Shown here: one piece after another, positions 25,646 to 35,721 of the stretch
Layout: each line of letters begins with the position of its first letter
Numbering within the stretch: the stretch's first letter is position 1
DNA from: Anaerolineales bacterium
GTDB taxonomy: Bacteria; Chloroflexota; Anaerolineae; Anaerolineales; E44-bin32
Assembly: GCA_004376465.1 (NCBI GenBank)
Contig: SOJU01000008.1
Coordinates: forward strand, 1 to 41,399
DNA length: 41,399 nucleotides
Reading direction: 5' to 3'
Notes under the pieces: generated by a model
The model's input: the letters and a program-made list of their open reading frames with translations, nothing else
What the model was told of the DNA's origin: nothing
The model's database searches: none
Program-made: the position numbers and the translations under genes

Positions 25646-28528
25646 TTATTTCTTCAGGTGAGGTTTTAAGAATTTGCCCGTATAGGAAGCGCTATTCATC
25701 GAGATCTCTTCCGGTGTGCCCTCGGCGATGATCCGACCACCCCCATCGCCGCCATCAGGGCCTAAATCGATGACCCAATCGGAAACTTTAATGATATCTG
25801 GATGGTGTTCGATGATCAGGACCGTGTTGTCCTGATCGACGAGGCGCTGCAGAACCTCGATAAGTTTGTGGACGTCGGCGGCGTGTAAGCCGACGGACGG
25901 TTCGTCGAGCACATACAGCGTATGCCCGTTCCCTCTTCGGGAAAGTTCCCGCGATAACTTCACGCGTTGGGCTTCGCCACCGGAGAGAGTCGGCGCGGGT
26001 TGGCCGATTTTCAAGTAGCCGAGACCGACATCTTGGAGCGTTTCCAGCCGACGGATCATCTTCGGGAAAGCCGAGAAGAATTCGAACGCTTCGCTAATCG
26101 GCATGTCCAGGACGTCGGCGATGGTCTTCTCTTTAAACCTGACCTGCAGGGTTTCACGATTGAAGCGTGCACCCTGGCATATTTCACAGGGGACGTAAAC
26201 GTCGGGAAGGAATTGCATCTCGATGCGCAGCTGCCCCTGACCCTGGCATGCTTCGCATCTCCCACCGCGGACATTGAAAGAGAAACGCCCGGGCTTATAT
26301 CCACGAACCTTTGATTCTGGAAGCTCGGCATAAAGCGCGCGGATGTGGTCGAAGAGCCCGGTATACGTTCCGGGGTTGGAGCGCGGCGTACGACCGATGG
26401 GACTCTGGTCGATGTTGATCACTTTGACAATGTGTTCGATACCTTCGATTTGGTCGTGCTCTCCCGGTCTGGAGCGCGCCTTTTGGAGTGCTCTGGCCAG
26501 GGCTTTATAAAGCACTTCAACCATCAGGCTGGATTTCCCTGACCCAGAAACCCCTGTGATACAAGCGAACACGCCGAGTGGAAAATGAACTGTGATGTCC
26601 TTGAGATTGTTTTCGCGGGCGCCGATCACGGTCAGGGTGTTCCCATTCCCCTCTCTGCGAGTTTTTGGAGTTCCTATTTTCAGTTTCCCCGCCAGATAAC
26701 GACCGGTGATTGAGCGCTTGTTTTTCGTGACTTCCTCAACCGTACCTTCCGCGACCAACCGACCGCCTGCTTCTCCCGCGCCAGGTCCAAGGTCGATGAT
26801 CCAGTCAGCGGCACGGATGGTCGCTTCATCGTGCTCGACGACCAGAATCGTATTGCCTAGATCGCGCATACCTTCCAGGGTTTTAATAAGCCGCGTGTTA
26901 TCGCGAGGGTGGAGGCCGATCGATGGCTCATCGAGCACATACAAGACCCCCATTAAACGAGAACCAATCTGGGTTGCGAGGCGGATGCGTTGCGCTTCCC
27001 CTCCGGAGAGGCTGCCGGCAGAGCGGTCGAGCGAGAGATATTCCAAGCCCACATCCACCAGAAAGCCTAACCGATCCTCGACCTCTCGTAGAATTCGACT
27101 CGCGATCGTCTTCTCACGCTTGTTAAGTGGGCTCTTCCTGCCGCTCAGCCTCCGGATCCAATTCAGCCCTTCTGACACGGGCCAGTGTGTGGTCTCGACG
27201 ATGTTGTTCCCATCCACCGTGACTGCGAGCGCTTCCATTCGCAAACGTTTCCCGTTGCAGGATGGGCATAGGCGTTCCGACATATATTCCTGGATCTTCC
27301 CGCGGACGTAGTCCGATTGGGTCTCCTGGTATCGCCGCTCGAGGTTACCAATCACGCCCTCGTAGGCGGTCCACCATGTGGAGGAGCGACCATCACGGCT
27401 TTCATAATGAACCGGGACTTCCTTCCCATCAGTGCCATGTAGGAGGACTTGAAGTTTATCATCAGGCAGATCACCGATGGCGGAATCCAGGTCTATTTCG
27501 AAAGCTTTCGCGGTGGCTTCAAGCATCTGCCAGTAGTATCCCTTGTGATCACGGCTCTGTTTGGACCACTCCATTGCCACCAGCGCGCCTTCAGCGATAG
27601 AAACAGATTTATCTGGGATAACTCGATCGGGGTCGATTTCGAGTTTATTGCCCAACCCCTGGCACTCTGGACATGCGCCGTGAGGTGTATTGAATGAGAA
27701 TGTGCGCGGCTCGATCTCAGCTAAAGTTGTGCCATGGTCAGGGCAGGCAAGGTGTTCGGAGAAGGGGATATCGACCGGTGGATCAGAACTCAAGTCGGTG
27801 ATATAGAGGATACCCTCGCCCCAGCGTAAAGCGGTCTCAATTGAATCTGTTAGTCTGGTCAGGAAGGCGTCTCCATCCTCGGTCGCATCGTGGTGGATGA
27901 CGAGGCGATCGACGACAGCTTCAATGTCGTGTTTCTTGTAGCGATCGAGTTCAAATTCATCATCAAGCGCTTTGACATCTCCATCAACACGGGTTCTTAC
28001 GAATCCAGAGCGCCTGAGCTCTTCAAAGATGGCCAGGTGAGTGCCCTTGCGACCACGGATCATCGGCGCAAGGATCATGATACGACTGCCGTCCGTCATT
28101 GTTGAGACAGCGTCGACGATTTCCTGGGCAGATTGTTGTTTGACTTCCTTACCGCAGATTGGGCAGTGAGGTAGACCAATGCGGGCGAAGAGCAACCTCA
28201 GATAGTCGTACACCTCTGTAACGGTCCCGACAGTCGAGCGCGGATTATGGGAAACACCGCGTTGATCGATCGAGATGGCTGGGGAGAGCCCATCAATGTA
28301 GTCAACATCCGGCTTATCGAGCTGCCCCAAGAATTGCCGCGCATAGGCCGACAATGATTCGACATAGCGGCGCTGTCCTTCGGCGAAGATCGTATCGAAA
28401 GCAAGCGATGATTTCCCTGACCCGGAAATACCGGAGATGACGACGAGCTTGTCGCGGGGTATCTCGACTGAGATGTTCTTGAGGTTGTGCTCGCGGGCGC
28501 CAACGACTGTTATTTTATCTTCCGCCAT
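25646..28528 (-). CDS. uvrA: Excinuclease ABC subunit A
   Basis: UvrA recognises bulky DNA damage and loads UvrB in nucleotide-excision repair. The 960-aa protein has two ABC ATPase halves. First half: Walker [10 protein letters not shown] (33-41), zinc-site cysteines in [19 protein letters not shown] and [17 protein letters not shown], and signature [16 protein letters not shown]. Second half: [15 protein letters not shown], zinc finger CEACQGQGQ through CEICQGARF, signature [15 protein letters not shown], and Walker [14 protein letters not shown]. Length and order are standard. I see no SOS box in its upstream region. Confidence 0.98.
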   Translation of the reverse strand: MAEDKITVVGAREHNLKNISVEIPRDKLVVISGISGSGKSSLAFDTIFAEGQRRYVESLSAYARQFLGQLDKPDVDYIDGLSPAISIDQRGVSHNPRSTVGTVTEVYDYLRLLFARIGLPHCPICGKEVKQQSAQEIVDAVSTMTDGSRIMILAPMIRGRKGTHLAIFEELRRSGFVRTRVDGDVKALDDEFELDRYKKHDIEAVVDRLVIHHDATEDGDAFLTRLTDSIETALRWGEGILYITDLSSDPPVDIPFSEHLACPDHGTTLAEIEPRTFSFNTPHGACPECQGLGNKLEIDPDRVIPDKSVSIAEGALVAMEWSKQSRDHKGYYWQMLEATAKAFEIDLDSAIGDLPDDKLQVLLHGTDGKEVPVHYESRDGRSSTWWTAYEGVIGNLERRYQETQSDYVRGKIQEYMSERLCPSCNGKRLRMEALAVTVDGNNIVETTHWPVSEGLNWIRRLSGRKSPLNKREKTIASRILREVEDRLGFLVDVGLEYLSLDRSAGSLSGGEAQRIRLATQIGSRLMGVLYVLDEPSIGLHPRDNTRLIKTLEGMRDLGNTILVVEHDEATIRAADWIIDLGPGAGEAGGRLVAEGTVEEVTKNKRSITGRYLAGKLKIGTPKTRREGNGNTLTVIGARENNLKDITVHFPLGVFACITGVSGSGKSSLMVEVLYKALARALQKARSRPGEHDQIEGIEHIVKVINIDQSPIGRTPRSNPGTYTGLFDHIRALYAELPESKVRGYKPGRFSFNVRGGRCEACQGQGQLRIEMQFLPDVYVPCEICQGARFNRETLQVRFKEKTIADVLDMPISEAFEFFSAFPKMIRRLETLQDVGLGYLKIGQPAPTLSGGEAQRVKLSRELSRRGNGHTLYVLDEPSVGLHAADVHKLIEVLQRLVDQDNTVLIIEHHPDIIKVSDWVIDLGPDGGDGGGRIIAEGTPEEISMNSASYTGKFLKPHLKK

Positions 28529-28569
28529 GTGCTTTTTGACCCAGGTCGGTGTTGGATAGTCGAATCGTT

Positions 28570-28578
28570 ATTATATCA
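28570..28578 (-). promoter_or_regulatory. Extended -10 promoter of uvrA
   Basis: The minus strand reads TGA-TATAAT, a perfect -10 with the TGN extension. It would start transcription about 35 nt before the uvrA ATG at 28528. A TTGAAG lies 20 bp upstream of the -10, longer than ideal, so recognition probably relies on the extended -10. Confidence 0.55.
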
Positions 28579-28789
28579 GGCGCTTGAAATTACCCCTTCA
28601 ATTTGTCGGAAAGAGAATACGAGAGGCGCGATCGGGAAAGGTTATGAGACTGACAAAAACGAGATGTTTGTTATTGCGGTGAGGTCTCAGGGGCTCAAAA
28701 GGGGAGGCGGGGATATCTGTGGTGACAAATAGACAGTTCCTTACTTTAGCTGCAAAGGGAGCAAACAGGGGAGAAGGGGTGAATTCAAG

Positions 28790-29389
28790 CTACTCTGCAG
28801 ATTCGCCACACCACTGGCAACACTCATTTCCATGAGGGATTAAAGCGTCGCACTTCTTGCAGCGAAGGAGTTCACCTGGCGGCGCTAAGCCGCCTCCCAT
28901 ATCCGCGGCCATGCGGATAACGTCGTATGGGCTCATCGCCGCGGGAGTGCCGCCTCGACCAACAAGAGCACCCCCGAGATGCATACCTTTTTCGTCTTCA
29001 TGGATGACGTATCCTTGGTCGCGTAGGGCGTTAGCGAGGTCGTCGCTCAGCTTAGGCCCCAGACTCGGTCCGGTGGGAAGTTCATTACCTGAAAGGAGGC
29101 GCCGGGCTTCCTCGGGAAGCTCGTCCATCATCCAACCTGGAAGAGGGTCATCTTTCGTTCTTTGCTCCTCTGCGAGGATTTTTCTAAATCGGCTGGAGGA
29201 GTCATCTTTCGAAGCTGGAGAGGGATGCAGGTTAGCCCCAAAGGATTTAAGCCCGGGCTCACGCTCTTTTGAACACTGCAGGCAGACAGGGACGTCATGT
29301 GAGCCGTTCAGCGCGGTTAACAGCTGCATAGGCTCGCCGCATACTGGGCAAGGAGCGGTTTCGCCAGGGGGATAGTGTGGTGAGGACAT
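28790..29389 (-). CDS. Small protein with zinc ribbons at both ends
   Basis: I do not recognise this 199-aa protein as a named family. It has an N-terminal zinc ribbon (Cys14, Cys17, Cys36, Cys39; CPVCGEPMQL and CLQCSK) and a C-terminal one (Cys177, Cys180, Cys190/191, Cys194; CKKCDAL and CQWCGE). The middle, about 45-165, is charged and has no membrane segment; it contains LPEEARRLLSGNELPTGPSL and a Gly-rich HLGGALVGRGGTPAAM. It starts 25 bp after the stop of the larger zinc-ribbon gene, so both are co-transcribed and may act together. Nucleic-acid or protein binding is possible but not shown. Confidence 0.8.
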   Translation of the reverse strand: MSSPHYPPGETAPCPVCGEPMQLLTALNGSHDVPVCLQCSKEREPGLKSFGANLHPSPASKDDSSSRFRKILAEEQRTKDDPLPGWMMDELPEEARRLLSGNELPTGPSLGPKLSDDLANALRDQGYVIHEDEKGMHLGGALVGRGGTPAAMSPYDVIRMAADMGGGLAPPGELLRCKKCDALIPHGNECCQWCGESAE

Positions 29390-29414
29390 TATGATCCAGG
29401 GTCAGGCGATCGAG

Positions 29415-31211
29415 TCAGCCGAGGTCTCTGGGTGGAGCTGTCCGGTCCTTGATCTTGGAGAGCTTGCCGAGCGTGTGAGCCTCATTCGCTTCAAAGAATC
29501 GTTCGGCATATTCCGGGTTGCGCCACTCGAAGGCTGTCTCGAGCCCCTGTGTTTCCTTGGGCACAAGTAGTGTGGAGCGTACGTACGATGCGCTGGCCGG
29601 TGGTGGGTGTTTTCCAACACGACCCAGCAGGAAAAGGGCTGGTAAGGTGTAACCAACGATGAATAGAATGGCAAGGATGAGAATATCAAAGAACTGTAAT
29701 TCGGCTGGCTTGATGATTCCGAGTGCGAGTGCGCCGACGACCAGCAGCATCCCGCCGATTGCAGATAGCAGATGGGCCTGTAGTCTTGCCTCTTTAGCCT
29801 CATCACTGAGTTGGCTAGCGCGCTTACGGCATTCGGCGCAAAGCGGGATTTTGAAGTTCGTAGTTTTTCGGTGAGTAATGTTCTGGCCATCGGGCAGTGA
29901 TCCCACAACGGTGAGGTGACCTTTGACCGGGGTCCGACCGCAGTGGGCGCAATCGCCGCCCGGGAAGACAGCTTTCTCGCCACGGAGTACAACCCGATAA
30001 CGATGACCCCGCGGCGGATCTGTATCCAGGAGAGCAACTTCCTCTTCTATGACCGCTGCGGCAATAGCCACATCAATCTCTTGAGAAGGTGCTTCCGGCT
30101 CGCTCGGCATTTTCTCGATCGGTTCCAGGTCCGTTGGCGGTATCTGGGAAAGCGACTCGATTCTTGATGCGAAGGATTCCGGTTCCACAGCGCTCTCGAC
30201 TGCCTCTGCATCAGCAAGCGGTGGGAAGATTGGCTGAGATTCGAGTGGAACCTCGGAGATGTGCAGATCTGGGATGGGCTCGGATTCCAGCGGAACGCCG
30301 GCGGATTGGCGAAGATTCGAGAGAAAATCTTGTTCAGGCTCCTCGGGTGCGGGCAGGTTGTCGAGGGGTGTCTCAATTTCCTGGGCGAACCCCTCGAGCG
30401 AGGGCTCGACGCTATCGTCTGCGGGTTGGGCCCAGTCCGGGAGTGGGATTTCATCCGCTTCAGGGACTTCTTGTTTGATGGGTTGGTCCCAGGCATCGCC
30501 GGGTTCACTGAAGCTTTCTTCGCTTTGAGCATCTGCGATCTCTGGCAGCGCCTGATCATCCGCGTGTTCAAGTCCGATTTCGCCCAAGATTCCCGCGCTG
30601 ATGGGCAAATCTCCTTCTTCTGGCAGGGATGGCTCCAAATCGGCTTCTGCATCTGGGGTGATCGACCGGAAATAAGAGGCGAGATCATCCGTTTCTTCGG
30701 AGATGGGATCCTCTGAATCCCCCTCAAAATCGCTTACGCCGGGAATCGCAGCTGCTTCTAAACCAAGATCTAGCTCTCCGAGTCGTTCTTCGAGGAGGTC
30801 AACAGATTCGGGTTCTTCCGGAAGTTCGGCCGCTGTCTCCGAAATGGGCGCTTCAGGGCTTTCGATTTCGGTTTCGAGCGGGGTGATTTCTTCTAGTTGA
30901 GGTTCAGCGTAGGTTGGGGTTTCCTGTTCAGGCGCGATCCGCTCCTCGCGTGCTCTGTTATCGACCGCCTCCAGCCAAACCCACTGTTTGAGTGCGAACC
31001 GCTCCGTCAATGGGTAGCCTTCGCTGATTTGACCATAAAAGACACGTTCTCCACCGTCTTCGGAGAGAAATGCGGATTTACAACTCTCACAACCGACGTA
31101 ATCGGGCAGGTTCTCCATGTGAACGAGATGCAGCGCATCTGCGCCGCATATCGCGCAAAGGAGGCCATCGATAAGACCATCATCGAGCGTGGATTTTGGA
31201 GTCGAAGCCAT
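29415..31211 (-). CDS. Zinc-ribbon membrane protein with long acidic linker
   Basis: The 598-aa protein has no recognised full-length family. Its order is: a zinc ribbon (Cys19, Cys22, Cys41, Cys44), a short conserved-looking stretch (GYPLTERFALKQWVWLEAVDN), then about 300 residues of Glu/Pro/Ser-rich, probably disordered linker (about 88-390). A beta-rich part follows with a second zinc site (Cys421, Cys424, Cys458, Cys461), then two membrane segments at about 479-500 and 507-530 and a C-terminal tail. The acidic linker and zinc sites are probably cytoplasmic. Together with the 199-aa zinc-ribbon gene it forms a two-gene unit. Any role as a membrane-tethered adaptor is inference. Confidence 0.8.
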   Translation of the reverse strand: MASTPKSTLDDGLIDGLLCAICGADALHLVHMENLPDYVGCESCKSAFLSEDGGERVFYGQISEGYPLTERFALKQWVWLEAVDNRAREERIAPEQETPTYAEPQLEEITPLETEIESPEAPISETAAELPEEPESVDLLEERLGELDLGLEAAAIPGVSDFEGDSEDPISEETDDLASYFRSITPDAEADLEPSLPEEGDLPISAGILGEIGLEHADDQALPEIADAQSEESFSEPGDAWDQPIKQEVPEADEIPLPDWAQPADDSVEPSLEGFAQEIETPLDNLPAPEEPEQDFLSNLRQSAGVPLESEPIPDLHISEVPLESQPIFPPLADAEAVESAVEPESFASRIESLSQIPPTDLEPIEKMPSEPEAPSQEIDVAIAAAVIEEEVALLDTDPPRGHRYRVVLRGEKAVFPGGDCAHCGRTPVKGHLTVVGSLPDGQNITHRKTTNFKIPLCAECRKRASQLSDEAKEARLQAHLLSAIGGMLLVVGALALGIIKPAELQFFDILILAILFIVGYTLPALFLLGRVGKHPPPASASYVRSTLLVPKETQGLETAFEWRNPEYAERFFEANEAHTLGKLSKIKDRTAPPRDLG

Positions 31212-31331
31212 TCCCCTTCCTCAATAAACGAGAGGTGCATCGAATCTAACATATCGATCGGCGGATAGCAACCAAGCTCTGGTCCCAGAATCTCTTAATG
31301 GTGATGCGGGGACCAGTTTATATCTATTGAT

Positions 31332-31442
31332 GTGCAAGATTTGTTCTCGCTCTTATTGGAGGAGGATGTGAGCGGGGACTTCTTCAACTGCGTGCGTTGT
31401 CATCCGACGAGTAACAAGGAGAGGTTAGACGAGGATGATTGA
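31332..31442 (+). CDS. Possible 36-codon ORF with a CxxC motif
   Basis: A GTG-initiated frame reads VQDLFSLLLEEDVSGDFFNC and then a VRCHPTSNK-like stretch before an acidic end. The composition looks protein-like, with a CxxC. An internal GTG at 31368 has GGAGG five bases upstream and would give 24 codons. It could be a real small protein, or the eroded end of a former gene. I have no family match. Confidence 0.2.
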   Translation: MQDLFSLLLEEDVSGDFFNCVRCHPTSNKERLDEDD

Positions 31443-31626
31443 GGTTGAAGTGGACCGCTAGCCACCGACTTTCGGAAACCAAGTTCAATTTCTCAGTCTG
31501 GCCTTGTTTCTGTTCACTCGTTTGGTAGGCCGCCCAATCCTCTGAGCCGTTCAACGTAGATTCCAGGATGTCCCCACCACCGCCGTATCACTAGTTGGAG
31601 GGTTGGTCATGGATCGCCTCTTTTTT

Positions 31627-31674
31627 TGTCGTCGTCCCTCTGACAGCAGTCGGCTAGGGAGGACGCCGACGACA
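31627..31674. other. Two-step hairpin upstream of the membrane protein gene
   Basis: TGTCGTCG (31627-31634) pairs with CGACGACA (31667-31674), and TCCCT (31635-31639) pairs with AGGGA (31656-31660), leaving a 6-nt bulge on the 3' side. A run of T precedes rather than follows it on the plus strand, so it is not a terminator for that strand. It could be a structured leader element. Confidence 0.35.
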
Positions 31675-31777
31675 CCAAACACAAAATTGGTTACAATATT
31701 CCATGTCCTCAACGGGGTGATTTTACTGCTGCTGATGTTTGCCATATGATGATGGTTCTCGCCATGCATGGAGCTTA

Positions 31778-32464
31778 ATGATGACAAGCACAAATGAACA
31801 TACAGACGTATCGGGAGAGGTAGAAGCACAATTCCGAGCGATCCGCAAAACGATCGGCGAGCAGTGGAGCGAGATCCTGTCGGCCACTTTGCTTGCCGTG
31901 GTGGCCATCGGCACAGCCTGGAGCGGTTATCAATCCGCGCAGTGGGGGGGCATCCAGTCGATTAAGTTCAGCAGGGCTTCCTCCCTGCGGGTCGAATCGA
32001 CGCGCGCTTCCACGCTTGGGGGTCAGTTGGTCACGATTGACGTGATCCTCTTCGAGGGTTGGGTGGATGCATACGTCGCGAAGAATGAGGATTTGATGCA
32101 CTTCTATGAAGGTCGTTTCCGAGACGAGTTCAACCCAGCCTTCGAGGCCTGGGTTGCAACCGATCCGGTCAACAACCCGGATGCACCCTCTCAACCCTTC
32201 CTCATGGAGGAGTATCAGGTCGCCTCGATGCAGGAGGCGGAACAATTGGAAGAAGAGGCGAGCGCTTTGTTCGACGAGGGAGAGCAGGCGAACCAGACGA
32301 GCGATGATTATGCCTTCAGCACGGTGCTGCTGGCGACCGTGCTCTTCTTCGCCGGCATCGCCACTCGCTTCGAATGGCAGCCAATCCGCTGGGTGCTGCT
32401 CGCCATCGGCATCGGATTGCTGATTTTTGGGGTGTACAATTTACTGTCGCTGCCGATTGCATGA
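31778..32464 (+). CDS. Small membrane protein, DUF4337-like
   Basis: From MMTSTNEHTDVSGEV the product has 228 aa. It has an amphipathic N-terminus with FRAIRKTIGEQWSEILSATL, a membrane segment (about 31-48, LLAVVAIGTAWSGYQSAQWGG), a soluble helical middle of about 120 residues rich in Glu, and two closing membrane segments (AFSTVLLATVLFFAGIATRF and a second at VLLAIGIGLLIFGVYNLL). This layout resembles DUF4337-type membrane proteins of unknown function. GGAG stands five bases before ATG 31778; the in-frame ATG at 31739 lacks such a site. Function unknown. Confidence 0.75.
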   Translation: MMTSTNEHTDVSGEVEAQFRAIRKTIGEQWSEILSATLLAVVAIGTAWSGYQSAQWGGIQSIKFSRASSLRVESTRASTLGGQLVTIDVILFEGWVDAYVAKNEDLMHFYEGRFRDEFNPAFEAWVATDPVNNPDAPSQPFLMEEYQVASMQEAEQLEEEASALFDEGEQANQTSDDYAFSTVLLATVLFFAGIATRFEWQPIRWVLLAIGIGLLIFGVYNLLSLPIA

Positions 32465-32537
32465 TTCCTGGGTAAAGGCGATTTCTTACTAGGTCAGAGT
32501 TCCTAAAACCACAACTTGGCCATTCAAGGAGGAAACC

Positions 32538-33539
32538 ATGGCATTCAATCTTCGTAACCGGAATTTCCTAAAACTCCTGGATTTCACACCTGAGGAGATC
32601 AAATTTCTACTCAAGTTATCTGCAGATCTAAAAGCTGCCAAATATGGCGGCTACGAGCAGCAGACCCTAACGGGTAAGAACATCGCCCTAATATTCGAAA
32701 AAGCCTCAACAAGGACACGCACTGCATTCGAAGTCGCGGCGTTTGATCAGAGAGCTAATGTGACTTACCTGGGCCCTAGTGGTTCCCACATTGGTCACAA
32801 GGAAACCATGAAAGACACCGCCCGTGTTTTAGGACGCTCTTACGACGGGATCGAATACCGAGGATTCGGCCAGGAAATTGTTGAGACTCTTGCGGAGTAC
32901 GCCGGTGTGCCGGTGTGGAACGGATTGACGAATGAGTTCCACCCTACACAGATCCTGGCAGATGTGCTGACGATGACCGAGCACAGCTACAAAGACCTGC
33001 CGGATATTGCCTACTGCTACATGGGTGACGCGCGTAACAATATAGGCAACTCACTCTTAGTTGGCGGTGTGAAATTGGGCATGGATGTGCGCTTGTGTGC
33101 TCCGAAGGCGAACTGGCCTGAAGAGAGACTGGTCAAAACGTGTAAAGCGATAGCCAAGGAGACCGGCGCTCGATTAACTATCACCGATGATGTGGCCAAA
33201 GGCGTGAAAGGCGCCGATTTCCTCTACACCGATGTCTGGGTCTCCATGGGTGAGCCTGAAGAAGTCTGGGCAGAGCGCGTTAAGCTCATGCAGCCCTACC
33301 AAGTGAATGCGGAGGCCATGGAGTTAACCGGCAATCCATATGTGAAATTCATGCATTGCCTGCCAGCGTTTCACAATACAGAGACTAAAATTGGCAAGAA
33401 GATGAACGAAAAACTGGGTCTCGAGAGCATGGAAGTGACCGAGGATGTATTTGAATCGGCCGCCTCAATCGTATTTGATGAAGCAGAAAACCGCATGCAT
33501 ACGATCAAGGCCATCATGGTGGCGACACTGGGGGACTGA
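32538..33539 (+). CDS. argF: Ornithine carbamoyltransferase
   Basis: This enzyme joins ornithine and carbamoyl phosphate to citrulline. The 333-aa protein has the carbamoyl-phosphate motif STRTR (57-61), [20 protein letters not shown], the ornithine/phosphate loop [12 protein letters not shown], and the catalytic [12 protein letters not shown]. The length and the SGSHIGHKE block fit the long-form ArgF/ArcB group, so a catabolic role in arginine deimination cannot be excluded, but no arcA or arcC is nearby. An AAGGAGG site six bases before the ATG predicts strong translation. It stands alone among unrelated genes. Confidence 0.96.
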   Translation: MAFNLRNRNFLKLLDFTPEEIKFLLKLSADLKAAKYGGYEQQTLTGKNIALIFEKASTRTRTAFEVAAFDQRANVTYLGPSGSHIGHKETMKDTARVLGRSYDGIEYRGFGQEIVETLAEYAGVPVWNGLTNEFHPTQILADVLTMTEHSYKDLPDIAYCYMGDARNNIGNSLLVGGVKLGMDVRLCAPKANWPEERLVKTCKAIAKETGARLTITDDVAKGVKGADFLYTDVWVSMGEPEEVWAERVKLMQPYQVNAEAMELTGNPYVKFMHCLPAFHNTETKIGKKMNEKLGLESMEVTEDVFESAASIVFDEAENRMHTIKAIMVATLGD

Positions 33540-33618
33540 TTCGTCATGAAGTCCTGCCAGGCGAACATTTTTAAATCCGGTTTTTTCTTATTGAACACAT
33601 ACAACCTAGAGGTAATCC

Positions 33619-35718
33619 ATGAAAACTGTTGGAAACAAACCGAGTACGCTCCACTCCATATTGCGTGTGCTCGTCATCTGGGCAATTTCAACTGTCGCCC
33701 TTATAATCATGGGCTTTCTCCTCGATGGTGTCCAGATAGAGAGCCCTGGCGTGGCGATTGTGGCGGCGGCGGTTATCGGCCTTCTCAATGCGCTGCTGTG
33801 GCCTTTGCTGAGCTTTGTTTTGGTCCCGTTTGCCGTCGTGACATTGGGTTTTGCCGCGCTGCTTATGAATGGCCTCGTCGTGTGGTTTGCCGCGCAATTG
33901 GTGGGTGGGTTCAGCATCGATGGCTACTGGACGGCGTTCTGGCTGGCACTGGGCATGTCGGCGATTAACATCATCGTTAGCACCTTGCTCACAATTGACG
34001 ACGACAGCTCCTATTACCGCAGCCTGGTGAAGCGGCGTATGAAGCGCACAGCCAAGCCCGAAGTCACAGACGTACCTGGTGTCTTATTCCTGGAGATCGA
34101 TGGTCTGGCGCGACCCATCCTGGAGAAAGCCCTTGCGGAGGGTCACGTGCCCACGTTGCAGCGCTGGCTGGAAAGTGGAAGCCACACGTTGTCGAGCTGG
34201 GAGACGGATACCTCTTCGCAGACCTCCGCTAGCCAGGCAGGGATCCTGCATGGGGATAACAGCAACATCCCCGCTTTCCGCTGGTATGACAAGGAAACCG
34301 GCGAGGTCGTCGCATCGAGCAACCCTAGTCTATTGCCCGGAATTGAAAAATCTCACTCGGATGGGAACGGATTGCTCTCTGATGATGGCGCCAGCCGCGG
34401 GAACCTGTTCTCCGGGGATGCAGAATACGTCATGGCTACCGCAAGCGCGATAACGGACAAGACCAAGTTTCACACCTCCGAATTCCAGGCGTATTTCACC
34501 AATCCCTATAACGCTTCCCGGACACTGCTGCTCTTCTTGTGGGATGTCATTCTTGAGTGGCGCCAGTTCCGGGCAGCGCGAAAGAACAACGTCCAGCCCA
34601 TCCTCGACAAGAGTCATCGCGGCGGGCTCTATCCCTTCATCCGCGCGGCGATGACGATCCTGATGCGCGAGCTGAATATCTATACACTCATCGGCGATGT
34701 GTTTGCCGGACGGAAATCAGCCTACGCCACGTTTGTGGGGTACGACGAGATCGCACACCACTCCGGAATTCTCGATCCAGGGGCGTTCGATACCTTATTC
34801 AAGCTCGATCGGCAGTTCGGCCGTTTGGAAACTGCTATTCGAGATGCACCGCGCCCCTATCATCTCGTGATCCTCTCCGATCACGGTCAAACCGGTGGGG
34901 CAACATTTAAACAACGTTACGACATGTCGCTTGAGGAGTTCGTGCAGCAGCTCATGCACGAGGGCATCGAAGTTGGCAGCTTTGAGACCGCTGGAGAAGC
35001 CTATGGCCATCTGAGCGTGGTCATGACGGACACGATTCATAACGAAACCACGGGGGCCTCAAAAGTCATGGGAAGGGCGCTCAAGGATCAGACTGTGGAT
35101 GGGCAAGTGCACATTGGCCCGGAGGCAGAACAGGCTCTCGAGCGCGCACAGAAGGAAGATGAGGAGGAGAAACCTCATGTAATCGCGCTGGCCTCGGGCA
35201 ACCTGGGCCTGATCGCTTTTACGGAGTGGGACCATCGAATGACTTTGGAGCAAATCGAAGAGTCATTCCCGGATGTGATCCCCGGTTTGCGAGCACACGA
35301 AGGCATCGGTTTCATCATGGTGCGTTCTAAGAAAAATGGGCCTGTCGTGATGGGCGCAAACGGCGTTTATTATCTGGACGACGATCGGGTTGAAGGTGAA
35401 AACCCACTGGCCCCCTTCGGTTCGAACGCGCCGGCCCACTTGAGGCGCACCGACAGTTTCCCGAATTGCCCCGACATTCTCGTCAACAGCTTTTACGATC
35501 CCGAGACAAATGAGGGCGCAGCGTTTGAGGAGTTGATCGGGTTCCACGGCGGCCTGGGCGGCACGCAGACACACCCCTTCCTGCTGCACCCATCAGAAAT
35601 GCCTGTCGATGGGGAGTTGATCGGTGCGGCGAGTGTATATCACGTCTGTAAAAGCTGGTTGAATCAACTTCATAATGGTGGAGATACCGATTCAGAGGAG
35701 GTACAGATCGAAGGATAG
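33619..35718 (+). CDS. Four-TM (phage holin IV-like) domain fused to a phosphodiesterase
   Basis: The 699-aa protein has four membrane segments in residues 15-125 (RVLVIWAISTVALIIMGFLL, VAIVAAAVIGLLNALLWPL, VLVPFAVVTLGFAALLMNGL, and WTAFWLALGMSAINIIVSTL), matching the small PF04020-type membrane domain. The rest is an alkaline-phosphatase-superfamily phosphodiesterase: metal-binding Asp161 in LFLEIDGLARPIL, a nucleophile region in TDTSSQTSASQAGILHGDN, YDEIAHHSGI, LVILSDHGQT and FHGGLGGTQTHPF. The enzyme may act on nucleotide, lipid or glycan phosphoesters at the membrane. GAGGT precedes the ATG by eight bases. It follows argF by 79 bp, with no clear functional link. Confidence 0.85.
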   Translation: MKTVGNKPSTLHSILRVLVIWAISTVALIIMGFLLDGVQIESPGVAIVAAAVIGLLNALLWPLLSFVLVPFAVVTLGFAALLMNGLVVWFAAQLVGGFSIDGYWTAFWLALGMSAINIIVSTLLTIDDDSSYYRSLVKRRMKRTAKPEVTDVPGVLFLEIDGLARPILEKALAEGHVPTLQRWLESGSHTLSSWETDTSSQTSASQAGILHGDNSNIPAFRWYDKETGEVVASSNPSLLPGIEKSHSDGNGLLSDDGASRGNLFSGDAEYVMATASAITDKTKFHTSEFQAYFTNPYNASRTLLLFLWDVILEWRQFRAARKNNVQPILDKSHRGGLYPFIRAAMTILMRELNIYTLIGDVFAGRKSAYATFVGYDEIAHHSGILDPGAFDTLFKLDRQFGRLETAIRDAPRPYHLVILSDHGQTGGATFKQRYDMSLEEFVQQLMHEGIEVGSFETAGEAYGHLSVVMTDTIHNETTGASKVMGRALKDQTVDGQVHIGPEAEQALERAQKEDEEEKPHVIALASGNLGLIAFTEWDHRMTLEQIEESFPDVIPGLRAHEGIGFIMVRSKKNGPVVMGANGVYYLDDDRVEGENPLAPFGSNAPAHLRRTDSFPNCPDILVNSFYDPETNEGAAFEELIGFHGGLGGTQTHPFLLHPSEMPVDGELIGAASVYHVCKSWLNQLHNGGDTDSEEVQIEG

Positions 35719-35721
35719 ATC

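Larger units (their letters stand above)
31212..31777. other. 566-bp divergent gap, no convincing gene
   Basis: This gap separates the zinc-ribbon unit (minus) from a membrane protein gene (plus). It holds one short possible ORF, a hairpin CTGGTCCC/GGGACCAG at 31279-31316 (8 bp, 22-nt loop, followed by TTTATATCTATT on the plus strand) and a larger hairpin near 31650. No clear promoter pair was found on either side, though a TACAAT occurs at 31692-31697. Confidence 0.6.

Noticed and set aside
26706-27311. 201-codon frame opposite uvrA
   Set aside because: It lies wholly inside the conserved uvrA sequence and is Ser/Arg-rich, as expected of an antisense shadow.
28529-28789. LexA/SOS operator upstream of uvrA
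   Set aside because: No CGAAC-N4-GTTCG or CTGT-N8-ACAG type palindrome is present; only an extended -10 promoter is visible.
31627-31674. Hairpin as an intrinsic terminator
   Set aside because: The T-run is on the wrong side of the stem for the plus strand, and on the minus strand an A-run follows.
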